DNA from: Streptomyces sp. SAT1
GTDB taxonomy: Bacteria > Actinomycetota > Actinomycetes > Streptomycetales > Streptomycetaceae
Assembly (NCBI RefSeq): GCF_001654495.1
Contig: NZ_CP015849.1
Coordinates: forward strand, 5,245,501-5,309,500
DNA length: 64,000 nucleotides
Direction: 5' to 3'
Below are positions 1-8,276 of this stretch, in pieces. The stretch's first letter is position 1, and every line of letters begins with the position of its first letter. A program made the translations under genes and the position numbers. Under the pieces are notes generated by a model that searched no databases, was not told where the DNA came from, and saw only the letters and a program-made list of their open reading frames with translations.

Positions 1-150
1 ACCGGCACCGGCCGCAGCAAGAAGGAGGCGGAGCAGCAGGCCGCCGAGTCCGCCTGGCGGTCCATCCGGGCCGCGGCGGACGAGCGCGCCAAGGCGGCCG
101 AGGAGGCCGCCGCCGCACAGGACGCCGACGCGTCCTCCGCCTCCGCCTGA
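1..150 (+). CDS. rnc: Ribonuclease III, C-terminal end (partial)
   Basis: The window opens inside a gene whose last 49 codons are visible. They read TGTGRSKKEAEQQAAESAW, the end of a double-stranded RNA-binding domain, then an Ala/Glu/Asp/Ser-rich tail. In RNase III this domain follows the catalytic domain and holds dsRNA for rRNA and mRNA processing. The KKEAEQ..A helix is the conserved second helix of the dsRBD, and rnc directly precedes mutM in Streptomyces, so the call is good although the catalytic domain lies outside the window. Confidence 0.8.
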   Translation, partial: TGTGRSKKEAEQQAAESAWRSIRAAADERAKAAEEAAAAQDADASSASA

Positions 151-164
151 CAGAGCACAGCACC

Positions 165-208
165 CGAGCGCCCGCCCCCACCGGTTCCCCGGCGGGGGCG
201 GGCGCTCG
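165..208 (+). terminator. Hairpin terminator after rnc
   Basis: A perfect 15-bp inverted repeat (arms 165-179 and 194-208, loop of 14 nt) lies 15 nt after the rnc stop codon. It has no T-tract, as is usual for high-GC actinobacterial terminators. It probably separates rnc from mutM. Confidence 0.6.
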
Positions 209-262
209 GACCGTCCACCGGAGCGGACCGTACGGTCCCCACGGTCCTGCACGGGGGTCCCG

Positions 263-1123
263 ATGCCCGAGTTGCCCGAGGTCGAGGTCGTCCGCCGCGG
301 ACTGGAGCGCTGGGTCGCCCACCGCACCGCGGCCGACGTCGAGGTGCTGCACCCGCGCGCCGTACGCCGCCATCTCGCGGGCGCCGACGACTTCGCGCAC
401 CGGCTCAGGGGCCACCACATCGCCGTGCCCCGCCGGCGCGGCAAGTACCTGTGGCTGCCGCTGGAGGAGACCAACCAGTCCGTCCTGGCCCACCTCGGCA
501 TGAGCGGCCAACTGCTCGTACAGCCGCAGGAGGCGCCCGACGAGAAGCACCTGCGCGTCCGGGTCCGGTTCGCCGACTCCCTCGGCACCGAACTGCGCTT
601 CGTGGACCAGCGCACCTTCGGCGGCCTCTCGCTGCACGACAACACGAGCGACGGACTGCCCGACGTCATCGCGCACATCGCCCGCGACCCCCTCGACCCG
701 CTGTTCGACGACGAGGCGTTCCACCAGGCGCTGCGCCGCAAGCGCACCACCATCAAGCGCGCCCTGCTCGACCAGTCGCTGATCAGCGGAGTCGGCAACA
801 TCTACGCCGACGAGGCGCTCTGGCGGGCGCGCGTCCACTACGAGCGCCCCACCGCCGCCTTCACCCGCCCCCGCACAGCGGAACTCCTCACCCACATCCG
901 GGACGTGATGAACGCGGCCCTCTCCGTCGGCGGCACCAGCTTCGACAGCCTGTACGTCAACGTCAACGGCGAGTCCGGCTACTTCGACCGCTCCCTGGAC
1001 GCCTACGGGCGCGAGGGCCTGCCCTGCCGGCGCTGCGCCACCCCGATGCGCCGGCGCCCCTGGATGAACCGCTCCAGCTACTACTGCCCCAAGTGCCAGC
1101 CCGTGCCCCGGAGCCGGGCCTGA
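263..1123 (+). CDS. mutM: Formamidopyrimidine-DNA glycosylase
   Basis: Fpg/MutM removes oxidised purines such as 8-oxoguanine and nicks the abasic site. The 286-aa protein starts MPELPEVEVVRRGL, giving the catalytic N-terminal proline (after Met removal) and the following glutamate. The conserved lysine is in RRGKYLWL (about residue 61). The helix-two-turn-helix core reads SLISGVGNIYADEALW, and the C-terminus has a zinc finger of the form C-x2-C-x16-C-x2-C (CRRC...CPKC). Length is standard. Its position just after rnc matches Streptomyces and other actinobacteria. Confidence 0.97.
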   Translation: MPELPEVEVVRRGLERWVAHRTAADVEVLHPRAVRRHLAGADDFAHRLRGHHIAVPRRRGKYLWLPLEETNQSVLAHLGMSGQLLVQPQEAPDEKHLRVRVRFADSLGTELRFVDQRTFGGLSLHDNTSDGLPDVIAHIARDPLDPLFDDEAFHQALRRKRTTIKRALLDQSLISGVGNIYADEALWRARVHYERPTAAFTRPRTAELLTHIRDVMNAALSVGGTSFDSLYVNVNGESGYFDRSLDAYGREGLPCRRCATPMRRRPWMNRSSYYCPKCQPVPRSRA

Positions 1124-1144
1124 GCCGCACCTGATCCCGGCCGG

Positions 1145-1540
1145 TCAGGCGCCGCGGGAGTCGTAGGCGGCGCGCGCCGCGAGCACCTCGTCCATCCGGT
1201 CCTCCACACAGTGGATGAGGGCGAGCAGCCGCCCCGCGACCTCCCGGCCGAGCGGGGTCAGCTCGTAGTCCACGCGCGGCGGGCTCGTCGGCTGCGCCTC
1301 CCGGTGCACCAGCCCGTCCCGCTCCAGCGCGTGCAGCGTCTGCGACAGCATCTTCTCGCTCACACCGTCCACCCGGCGGCGCAACTCGTTGAACCGCAGC
1401 GACCCCTCGGACAGCGCCCCCACGGTGAGCGCCCCCCACCGCCCCGTCACATGCTCCAGCGTGCCGCGCGAGGGGCACGCCTTGGCGAACACGTCGTACG
1501 GCAGGTCCTGCTCCGCGGTGCGCTCCTGCGTGATGCCCAT
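1145..1540 (-). CDS. HxlR-family transcriptional regulator
   Basis: This is a small winged-helix regulator of about 131 aa. I place the start at the ATG at 1540 (MGITQERTAEQ), because the extension further upstream is Arg/Pro-rich and unlike the family. Family features are a near-N-terminal cysteine (KACPSRGTLEHV), the helix after it (GRWGALTVGAL), the recognition region LRFNELRRRVDGVSEKMLSQ and the wing LVHREAQPTSPPRVDYELT. HxlR proteins often respond to electrophiles or oxidants through that cysteine and control a neighbouring gene. The gene just upstream on the same strand is the broken small frame at 1595-1856, so the target is unclear. Confidence 0.85.
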   Translation of the reverse strand: MGITQERTAEQDLPYDVFAKACPSRGTLEHVTGRWGALTVGALSEGSLRFNELRRRVDGVSEKMLSQTLHALERDGLVHREAQPTSPPRVDYELTPLGREVAGRLLALIHCVEDRMDEVLAARAAYDSRGA

Positions 1541-1594
1541 GACACGAGCGTACGCGACCGGCCCGCGCGGCCACGGCCCGCGGACCACCACGGA

Positions 1595-1856
1595 TCACGG
1601 ACCGAGCGGACTCCGGTCGAACCAGCCCCGGGAGACGCTGTGGAGGATCGGGGGTTCCTCGCAGGTCTGGGCCACCCGGATCCGCCCGGCGAGGGCGTCC
1701 GGCCCGGTCGTGCTCCCCGGACAGCCCGGGGACGTCGTCGCGGAGCATGTACGTCGTCGAAGAGCCGTCGAGCAGCGTCAGACCGCGCTCCGGTGTCGCG
1801 GCCGGCACGACGAACACCCCGAGCACCGTCGCCAGACCGGGCTCTCGCTCCGCCAC
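1595..1856 (-). pseudogene. Frameshifted small conserved-looking gene, unknown function
   Basis: Two minus-strand frames here show strong third-position G/C bias and join end to end. From GTG 1856 the first reads LATVLGVFVVPAATPERG and TTYMLRDDVPGL. Near 1699-1706 coding character moves to the next frame, which reads DALAGRIRVAQTCEEPP and ends WFDRSPLGP with a stop at 1595. The span is 262 nt, one more than a multiple of three, so a single extra base in a G/C run would account for it. The intact product would be about 86 aa. I do not recognise the family. A sequencing error is as likely as a true mutation. Confidence 0.45.
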
Positions 1857-1943
1857 CGCCGCGCCGCCCCGCTTCTCCGCCGACGGAGCCCCCGCCCTTC
1901 CAACACGGACGGCCCCGGCCGCCCCTCGCGCGCGGGGTACCGC

Positions 1944-3149
1944 TCAGTAGCCGAAGTCCTGCGTCCACCAAGGGCCGCCCGCGCCGAAGTGCGCGCCGAC
2001 GCCCAGGGTGGTGAAGCGGCAGTTCAGGATGTTGGCGCGGTGCTCGGGGCTGTTCATCCAGGCGGACATGACGTCCTCCGGGCCGGACTGGCCGCGGGCT
2101 ATGTTCTCGGCGCCGAGTCCGGCGATCCCGGCCTTCGCCGCGCGGTCCCACGGGGTCGCGCCGCCGGGGTCGGTGTGGGCGAAGAAGCCCTGGCCGGCCA
2201 TGGCCCTGCTGTACGTCTCGGCCAGCGCGGTCAGCGCGCTGTTCGCGGCCACCGCGCCGCATCCCGCCTTCGCCCGCTCCAGGTTGACCAGACGCACCAC
2301 CTCGGCCTCGGCCGCCGCCTCGGCGGACACCGTCACCGGAACCTCGGTGGGACGCGGCGCCGGAGCCGCCGCGCGCGGCGGGGTGCTCGGGCGCGGGACG
2401 GGAGCGGTGGTGGTCCCGGCGGGGGCGGGGGCGCTCGTCGGGGCGGTGGCGGGCGGTGCGGCGGCCCTCTGCGGCGGTGTCTCCCGCGCAGGGGCGATCG
2501 CCGTGTCCGGGATCGAGGCGGAGGGGGAGGCGGGAGCGGGAGCTGAAGCGGGCGCGGCAGGCGTGGCAGGGGCGGAAGGTGTGGCAGCGGACGGGGACGG
2601 CGGGGGCGTGCCGTCGGTGCCGCGGCTCGGGGCCGGGCCCGGTCCGGGGGCCGCCGGGCGGGTGCCGGGGAGGGCGCTGCCCCAGGTGCCGCCCTGCTCG
2701 CTCGCGCCGTTGGACGGGGCTCCCGCCGAGGGCGCCCTGTCCGCCCCGGAGGTGCTGCCGCCGCCGAGCCGGTACTCGTGCAGCCCCGGCACCACACCCG
2801 CCGCGACCGCGACCGCGCCCAGGGCGAGGGCCGCCGTGACCCCGAGCAGCCCGGCCCGCACCGGGACCCAGGGCCGCCCGCGACGGCGGCGGCCGCGCCG
2901 CGGGTCCGGAGCCGGGGCGGCGGCAGTGCCGTCAAGGCCGGGCGGGAGCGGCACGGTGCCCGTGGCTCGTGCGTAGTCGTCGCCCGTCGCGTAGAGGTAC
3001 CGCTCGGCCCTGGCGTCGACGGCGGCGTACGGGTCCGGGACCGGAGGCCGCTCGGGGCCGGGCGCGCTGCCGGTCCCCGCCGTACCCCCGTCCCGCGTGG
3101 CGCGGTGCGTGGCGGAGCGGCCGGCGTCCGAGTGTCGGTGCCGTCCCAT
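1944..3149 (-). CDS. Membrane-anchored CAP/SCP-domain protein
   Basis: The product is about 401 aa from ATG 3149 (MGRHRHSDAGRSA). An Arg-rich cytoplasmic N-terminus leads to one transmembrane segment near residues 98-123 (LLGVTAALALGAVAVAAGVV), then a Pro/Ala/Ser linker of about 150 residues, probably spanning the wall. The last ~120 residues form a CAP domain (cysteine-rich secretory, antigen 5, PR-1). Its features include VVRLVNLERAKAGC, GQGFFAHTDPGG, GLGAENIARG and WMNSPEHRANILN, and the paired histidines and glutamate of the CAP cavity are kept. Bacterial CAP proteins are secreted, with no settled reaction. The gene stands alone, divergent from acyP. Confidence 0.85.
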   Translation of the reverse strand: MGRHRHSDAGRSATHRATRDGGTAGTGSAPGPERPPVPDPYAAVDARAERYLYATGDDYARATGTVPLPPGLDGTAAAPAPDPRRGRRRRGRPWVPVRAGLLGVTAALALGAVAVAAGVVPGLHEYRLGGGSTSGADRAPSAGAPSNGASEQGGTWGSALPGTRPAAPGPGPAPSRGTDGTPPPSPSAATPSAPATPAAPASAPAPASPSASIPDTAIAPARETPPQRAAAPPATAPTSAPAPAGTTTAPVPRPSTPPRAAAPAPRPTEVPVTVSAEAAAEAEVVRLVNLERAKAGCGAVAANSALTALAETYSRAMAGQGFFAHTDPGGATPWDRAAKAGIAGLGAENIARGQSGPEDVMSAWMNSPEHRANILNCRFTTLGVGAHFGAGGPWWTQDFGY

Positions 3150-3307
3150 GGTGCTGGCCTTCCTCGTCCCTGCGGCCGCCGCGCGCCCTGAGCCGTCGCG
3201 GTCAACCCATCTCACTCGATCGAGTGAGTTTCATATGAAATGCATCGGGTCGGGACGGTACCTCATGGGTCCGGGGACCCGGCCTGCCCGGGGGGACGGC
3301 GCCCGGC

Positions 3308-3313
3308 TAGGTT
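3308..3313 (+). promoter_or_regulatory. Leaderless-type -10 element for acyP
   Basis: TAGGTT lies exactly 6 nt before the acyP ATG at 3320. That spacing puts transcription start on or next to the A of ATG, and no Shine-Dalgarno sequence is present. This is the usual arrangement of leaderless Streptomyces genes. No convincing -35 is seen. Confidence 0.5.
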
Positions 3314-3319
3314 GCAGGC

Positions 3320-3601
3320 ATGAGTGAGGAAGCACGGCTGGTCGCCTGGGTGCGGGGCCATGTCCAGGGTGTCGGGTTCCGCTGGTTCACCCGGGCCGCG
3401 GCCCTGGAGATCGGCGGACTGAGTGGTTTTGCTCTCAATCTCGCCGACGGGCGGGTGCAGGTGGTCGCCGAGGGGCCCCGTACCGCCTGTCAGAAGCTCC
3501 TCGACTGGCTGGAGGGCAGCGACACGCCCGGCCGCGTCGACGGTGTCACCGAGATCTGGGACACACCGCGCGGGGGCTACGACGGCTTCGCGATCCGCTG
3601 A
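3320..3601 (+). CDS. acyP: Acylphosphatase
   Basis: Acylphosphatase hydrolyses acyl phosphates such as acetyl- or carbamoyl-phosphate. The 93-aa protein has the signature RGHVQGVGFRWFT, with the phosphate-binding arginine near residue 21, and the catalytic asparagine in GFALNLADGRVQV (about residue 40). It ends with the family's hydrophobic-aromatic strand (GFAIR). Length is normal. It sits between rnc/mutM and smc as in other streptomycetes. Confidence 0.95.
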   Translation: MSEEARLVAWVRGHVQGVGFRWFTRAAALEIGGLSGFALNLADGRVQVVAEGPRTACQKLLDWLEGSDTPGRVDGVTEIWDTPRGGYDGFAIR

Positions 3602-3980
3602 GCCGGTCCGCCCGGACCCGCCGCCCGGCCCGGCCCGCAACCGCCACCGGCATCTGCCCGCGCGGAAAAGGGCAGGTGGCTGCCGAGAGAGGCTTGCCGT
3701 GACCTGCCGCGCAGGGCAGGATGACGGCCATGCCCCCCGGGGCCCGCAGGAGCCGCAGCGCCACCGATCCCCGGTCGCGCGCCCCCGGGACGCCCGTCGA
3801 TACGGGGTGTGATCGTGTTGACCGTCAAACTTTTTGGTGAGACGCTGAAAGCCCGCGCACCTCAGCTGTTTGGCATGGAAGAACGGCAGTGAAAACTCAA
3901 CAGTGCCAAGCACCAAGGGTGCGAATCCCTCACGACCCACACCGATTCGGTCGGTCACTCAGTGTGGAGGACCATCCATC
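3602..3980 (+). other. Long non-coding leader between acyP and the small coiled-coil gene
   Basis: No frame in this 379-bp stretch shows convincing codon bias. A possible promoter has TTGACC at 3818-3823 and, after 17 bp, a weak -10 (GACGCT, 3841-3846). If used, the leader of the next gene would be about 130 nt and relatively A/T-rich. A tRNA T-arm-like hairpin (AGGG-TGCGAAT-CCCT) lies near 3917-3931, but no acceptor or anticodon arm goes with it. Confidence 0.3.
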
Positions 3981-4184
3981 ATGGCAAAGGCGCTTCTCGG
4001 TTACGTCGGCGGCTCCGACCCTCGACTCCTCGCCGAGATGCGACGGCTCCAGCAGCGCGTCCAGGACCTGGAATCCGAGCTCGTAAGGATCCAGGCGGAG
4101 AACGACGCGCTGGCGGCTGCCGCTTCTCACGACAGGATCATGGAGCGCGTCGACGCACACCAGGCGGAGCCTGCGCTCACCTGA
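3981..4184 (+). CDS. Small conserved coiled-coil protein
   Basis: A 67-aa protein starting MAKALLGYVGGSDPRLL. Residues ~15-50 form a heptad-rich helix (LAEMRRLQQRVQDLESELV) predicted to be a coiled coil, followed by an Ala-rich acidic tail. A GGAGG ribosome-binding site lies about 10 nt upstream. I recall a gene of this size in the same place, just before smc, in other streptomycetes, with no assigned function. A strong terminator follows, so it is its own transcription unit. Too short for family assignment, but codon bias, RBS and terminator make it real. Confidence 0.75.
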   Translation: MAKALLGYVGGSDPRLLAEMRRLQQRVQDLESELVRIQAENDALAAAASHDRIMERVDAHQAEPALT

Positions 4185-4252
4185 TCACTGCATCGACACC
4201 GCGACACAGTGGTTGGGCTGCCCGTGTCAACCGCTCAGTTGTCAGAAGTTGC

Positions 4253-4282
4253 AAGGGACGCTTCGGCGTCCCTTCTTTCTTT
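4253..4282 (+). terminator. Rho-independent terminator after the small coiled-coil gene
   Basis: A perfect 9-bp stem (4253-4261 with 4266-4274) closed by a UUCG tetraloop is followed by CTTTCTTT. This is one of few textbook intrinsic terminators with a U-tract in the window. It ends the 67-aa gene before smc. Confidence 0.85.
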
Positions 4283-4440
4283 CCGGCCCCGCCCTTCCCC
4301 CCCCGAGCCCCCGCTCCGAGCCCCCGCTTTCGTTGCCCCCACACACCCTTTCAGGCTCTTCAACGTCTGGTGTGCCCTTGATGTACAGAGGCGAAACCGC
4401 GCGGTTGCGAGGGTTCACGAAGTGAGATAGCGGCGGCGGG

Positions 4441-4446
4441 TAGAGT
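4441..4446 (+). promoter_or_regulatory. Near-leaderless -10 element for smc
   Basis: TAGAGT lies 8 nt before the GTG start of smc at 4455. There is no Shine-Dalgarno sequence, so the transcript probably starts at, or one or two bases before, the start codon. No clear -35. Confidence 0.4.
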
Positions 4447-4454
4447 GCGACGGC

Positions 4455-7400
4455 GTGCACCTCAAAGCCCTGACCCTGCGAGGCTTCAAGTCGTTCGCCT
4501 CGGCGACCACGCTCCGGTTCGAACCGGGCATCACCTGCGTCGTCGGTCCGAACGGCTCGGGCAAGTCCAATGTCGTGGACGCGCTCAGCTGGGTGATGGG
4601 CGAGCAGGGCGCCAAGTCGCTGCGCGGCGGCAAGATGGAGGACGTCATCTTCGCCGGCACCACCGGCCGCCCGCCGCTGGGCCGCGCCGAGGTGTCCCTG
4701 ACCATCGACAACTCCGACGGCGCCCTGCCGATCGAGTACGCCGAGGTCACCATCACGCGGATCATGTTCCGCAACGGCGGCAGCGAGTACCAGATCAACG
4801 GCGACACCTGCCGGCTGCTGGACATCCAGGAACTGCTGTCCGACTCCGGCATCGGCCGCGAGATGCACGTCATCGTCGGCCAGGGCCAGCTCGACTCCGT
4901 CCTGCACGCCGACCCGATGGGCCGCCGGGCCTTCATCGAGGAGGCGGCGGGCGTCCTCAAGCACCGCAAGCGCAAGGAGAAGGCGCTGCGGAAACTGGAC
5001 GCGATGCAGGCCAACCTCGCCCGCGTCCAGGACCTCACCGACGAACTGCGCCGCCAGCTCAAACCGCTGGGCCGCCAGGCGGCCGTCGCCCGCCGCGCCG
5101 CCGTCATCCAGGCCGACCTGCGCGACGCCCGCCTGCGCCTGCTCGCCGACGACCTCGTACGCCTCCAGGAGGCACTGAGGGCCGAGGTCGCCGACGAGGC
5201 CGCGCTGAAGGAGCGCAAGGAGCACGCCGAGGCCGAACTCCGCCGGGCCCTCCAGGGCGAAGCGCTCCTGGAGGACGAGGTCCGCCGCCTCACCCCGCGC
5301 CTGACCCGCGCCCAGCAGACCTGGTACGAGCTGTCCCAGCTCGCCGAACGCGTCCGCGGCACCGTCTCCCTCGCCGACGCCCGCGTCAAGAGCGCGACCT
5401 CCGCGCCCGTCGAGGAACGGCACGGACGCGACCCCGAGGACCTGGAGCGCGAGGCCGCCCGCGTCCGCGAGCAGGAAGCCGAACTGGAAGCGGCCCTGGA
5501 GGCCGCCGAACGGGCCCTCGACGACACCGTCGCCCACCGCTCCGAGCTCGAACGCGAACTCGCCGCCGAGGAACGCCGCCTGAAGGACGCCGCCCGCGCC
5601 ATCGCCGACCGCCGCGAGGGCCTGGCCCGGCTCAGCGGCCAGGTGAACGCCGCCCGCTCCCGCGCCGCCTCCGCCCAGGCCGAGATCGACCGCCTGGCCA
5701 CCGCCCGCGACGAGGCCCGGGAACGCGCCGTGCACGCCCAGGAGGAGTACGAGGCGCTCAAGGCCGAGGTCGACGGCCTCGACGCCGAGGACCACGAACT
5801 CGCCGACCGCCACGAGAGCGCGAAGGCCGCGCTGGCCGACGCCGACGCCGCGCTCACGGCCGCCCGCCAGGCCGCCACCGCCGCCGAACGCGAACGGGCC
5901 GCGACCCGGGCCCGGCACGACGCCCTCGCGCTCGGCCTGCGCCGCAAGGACGGCACCGGCGCCCTGCTCGACGCCCGCGACCGGCTCACCGGGCTGCTCG
6001 GCCCGGCCGCGGAACTCCTCACCATCACCCCCGGCCACGAGATCCCGCTCGCGGCGGCCCTCGGCGCCGCCGCCGACGCCCTCGCGGTCGCGAACCCCGC
6101 CGCCGCTGCGGAGGCCCTGCGCCTGCTGCGCAAACAGGACGCGGGCCGCGCCGCCCTCCTGCTCACCGGCGCACCCGAGGAGCCCGGCACCGCCCCCGGC
6201 CCCGGCACGGACGGCCTGCCCGCCGGGCAGCGCCGCGCCGCCGATCTCGTGCGCGGCCCCGCCGACCTCATGCCCGCCGTCCGCAGACTGCTGCGCGGCG
6301 TCGTCGTGGTCGGCACCCTGGAGGACGCCGAGGACCTCGTCCACGCCCGCCCCCACCTCACCGCCGTCACCGCCGAGGGCGATCTGCTCGGGGCGCACTT
6401 CGCGCAGGGCGGCTCGGCCGGGGCGCCCAGCCTGCTCGAAGTCCAGGCGTCCGTGGACGAGGCCGCGGCCGACCTCGCCGACCTCGACCTGCGCTGCGCC
6501 GGGTCGGCCGAGGCCGAGCGGCTGGCCGGTGAGCGGCGCGAGGAGTGCGCCGCGCTCGTCGAGGAACTGGGCGAACGCCGCCGCGCCGCCGACCGCGAGA
6601 AGTCCGCCGTCGCCCAGCGGCTCGGCCGGCTCGCCGGCCAGGCACGCGGGGCCGCCGGGGAGGCCGAGCGGTCCACGGCCGCCGCCGCCCGCGCCCAGGA
6701 GGCCCTGGACCGGGCCCGCCAGGAGGCGGAGGAACTCGCCGAACGGCTCGCCGTGGCCGAGGAGAGCCCGGTCGAGGAGGAACCCGACACCTACACGCGC
6801 GACCGCCTCGCCGCGGACGGCGCCAACGCCCGGCAGACCGAGATGGAGGCCCGCCTCCAGGTCCGTACGCACGAGGAACGCGTCAAGTCGCTGGCCGGCC
6901 GGGCGGACTCCCTGGACCGGGCCGCCCGCGCCGAACGCGAGGCACGCGCGCGTGCCGAGCGGCGGCAGGCCCGGCTGCGCCACGAGGCGGCCGTCGCCGC
7001 CGCCGTCGCGGCCGGTGCCCGCCAGTTGCTGGCGCACGTCGAGGTCTCGCTGACCCGTGCGGAGCGGGAGCGGAGCGCGGCCGAGGCCGCCAAGGCCCTG
7101 CGGGAGCAGGAGCTGACCGCCGCCCGCGCCGCCGGCCGCGACCTGAAGGCCGAACTCGACAAGCTGACCGACTCGGTCCACCGCGGCGAGGTGCTCGGCG
7201 CCGAGAAGCGGCTGCGTATCGAGCAGCTGGAGGCCAGGGCGCTGGAGGAGCTGGGCGTGGAACCGGCGGGCCTGGCGGCGGAGTACGGGCCGCACCAGCC
7301 GGTGCCGCCCTCGCCGCCCGCCGAGGGGGAGGAGCTGCCCGAGGACCCCGCGCACCCGCGCAACCGGCCCCGCCCCTTCGTCCGCGCCGAGCAGGAGAAG

Positions 7401-8078
7401 CGGCTGCGCGCGGCGGAGCGCGCCTACCAGCAGCTCGGCAAGGTCAATCCGCTGGCCCTGGAGGAGTTCGCGGCGCTGGAGGAGCGGCACAAGTTCCTCA
7501 GCGAGCAGCTGGAGGACCTGAAGAAGACCCGCGCCGACCTGCTCCAGGTGGTCAAGGAGGTCGACGAGCGGGTCGAGCAGGTCTTCACCGAGGCGTACCG
7601 GGACACCGCACGCGAGTTCGAGGGCGTCTTCGGGCGGCTCTTCCCGGGCGGCGAGGGCCGGCTCGTGCTGACCGACCCGGACAACATGCTCACCACGGGC
7701 GTGGACGTCGAGGCGCGCCCCCCGGGCAAGAAGGTCAAGCGGCTCTCCCTGCTCTCCGGCGGCGAGCGGTCGCTGACGGCGGTGGCGCTGCTGGTCTCCA
7801 TCTTCAAGGCCCGGCCCAGCCCCTTCTATGTGATGGACGAGGTCGAGGCGGCCCTCGACGACACCAACCTCCAGCGGCTCATCCGCATCATGCAGGAGCT
7901 CCAGGAGGCGTCCCAGCTCATCGTGATCACGCACCAGAAGCGCACGATGGAGGTGGCCGACGCCCTCTACGGCGTCTCCATGCAGGGCGACGGCGTCTCC
8001 AAGGTGATCAGCCAGCGGCTGCGTCAGGGCTGTCCGGCCCCGGACGGGCGGCCGCGTGCCGCCGCGACTTCGGGGTAG
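4455..8078 (+). CDS. smc: Chromosome segregation protein SMC
   Basis: Smc is the ATPase core of the condensin-like complex (with ScpA/ScpB) that compacts and segregates chromosomes. The protein has 1207 aa. The N-terminal ATPase half carries GFKSFASATTLRFEPGI and Walker A GPNGSGKSN (residues ~31-39). Long Arg/Glu/Ala coiled-coil arms flank a hinge at roughly 510-660. The C-terminal half carries the ABC signature LSLLSGGERSLTAVALL (~1095-1110) and Walker B FYVMDEVEAALDD (~1123-1135). Start is GTG at 4455, giving MHLKALTLRGFKSF. After the usual end (VISQRLRQ) there are ~20 extra residues of no obvious role. Confidence 0.97.
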   Translation: MHLKALTLRGFKSFASATTLRFEPGITCVVGPNGSGKSNVVDALSWVMGEQGAKSLRGGKMEDVIFAGTTGRPPLGRAEVSLTIDNSDGALPIEYAEVTITRIMFRNGGSEYQINGDTCRLLDIQELLSDSGIGREMHVIVGQGQLDSVLHADPMGRRAFIEEAAGVLKHRKRKEKALRKLDAMQANLARVQDLTDELRRQLKPLGRQAAVARRAAVIQADLRDARLRLLADDLVRLQEALRAEVADEAALKERKEHAEAELRRALQGEALLEDEVRRLTPRLTRAQQTWYELSQLAERVRGTVSLADARVKSATSAPVEERHGRDPEDLEREAARVREQEAELEAALEAAERALDDTVAHRSELERELAAEERRLKDAARAIADRREGLARLSGQVNAARSRAASAQAEIDRLATARDEARERAVHAQEEYEALKAEVDGLDAEDHELADRHESAKAALADADAALTAARQAATAAERERAATRARHDALALGLRRKDGTGALLDARDRLTGLLGPAAELLTITPGHEIPLAAALGAAADALAVANPAAAAEALRLLRKQDAGRAALLLTGAPEEPGTAPGPGTDGLPAGQRRAADLVRGPADLMPAVRRLLRGVVVVGTLEDAEDLVHARPHLTAVTAEGDLLGAHFAQGGSAGAPSLLEVQASVDEAAADLADLDLRCAGSAEAERLAGERREECAALVEELGERRRAADREKSAVAQRLGRLAGQARGAAGEAERSTAAAARAQEALDRARQEAEELAERLAVAEESPVEEEPDTYTRDRLAADGANARQTEMEARLQVRTHEERVKSLAGRADSLDRAARAEREARARAERRQARLRHEAAVAAAVAAGARQLLAHVEVSLTRAERERSAAEAAKALREQELTAARAAGRDLKAELDKLTDSVHRGEVLGAEKRLRIEQLEARALEELGVEPAGLAAEYGPHQPVPPSPPAEGEELPEDPAHPRNRPRPFVRAEQEKRLRAAERAYQQLGKVNPLALEEFAALEERHKFLSEQLEDLKKTRADLLQVVKEVDERVEQVFTEAYRDTAREFEGVFGRLFPGGEGRLVLTDPDNMLTTGVDVEARPPGKKVKRLSLLSGGERSLTAVALLVSIFKARPSPFYVMDEVEAALDDTNLQRLIRIMQELQEASQLIVITHQKRTMEVADALYGVSMQGDGVSKVISQRLRQGCPAPDGRPRAAATSG

Positions 8079-8102
8079 TCGGAGCATGTCCCGCCAGTTG
8101 AT

Positions 8103-8115
8103 TTCAAAGCTTGAA
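8103..8115. promoter_or_regulatory. Palindrome upstream of glcP, candidate operator
   Basis: TTCAAAGCTTGAA is a 13-bp inverted repeat about 45 bp before the glcP -35 box. A related imperfect repeat (CTTCGAGAGTTGAAG) overlaps the promoter spacer. Carbon-source control of glcP is known in S. coelicolor, but I cannot name the factor that would bind here. Confidence 0.3.
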
Positions 8116-8160
8116 CACAGCTCGTCCGGCGGGCCGGTCAATTTCACAACAGATCGACTA

Positions 8161-8188
8161 TTGACTTCGAGAGTTGAAGGCATAGTCT
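8161..8188 (+). promoter_or_regulatory. Promoter of glcP
   Basis: TTGACT (8161-8166) and TAGTCT (8183-8188) are separated by 16 bp, a good match to a vegetative HrdB-type promoter. Transcription would start near 8195, giving an ~80-nt leader before GTG 8277. The leader contains two small hairpins: CAGGTC-TCAA-GACCTG (8210-8225) and GGCA-GCGT-TGCC just before the ribosome-binding site. Confidence 0.6.
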
Positions 8189-8276
8189 CTGCAACGTTGC
8201 TTTCGCCTTCAGGTCTCAAGACCTGGAGGGGCTGACCCCACCCCGGCAGCGTTGCCGGTGTGCCCGAGGAGTACAC

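Noticed and set aside
2008..2976. Long plus-strand frame opposite the CAP protein gene
   Set aside because: Only antisense low-complexity text; the minus strand has a clear CAP domain and membrane segment.
3905..3945. tRNA-like T-arm sequence (GGGTGCGAATCCC) in the leader of the small coiled-coil gene
   Set aside because: The loop differs from the invariant TTCRA pattern, and no acceptor stem, D-arm or anticodon arm can be found upstream.
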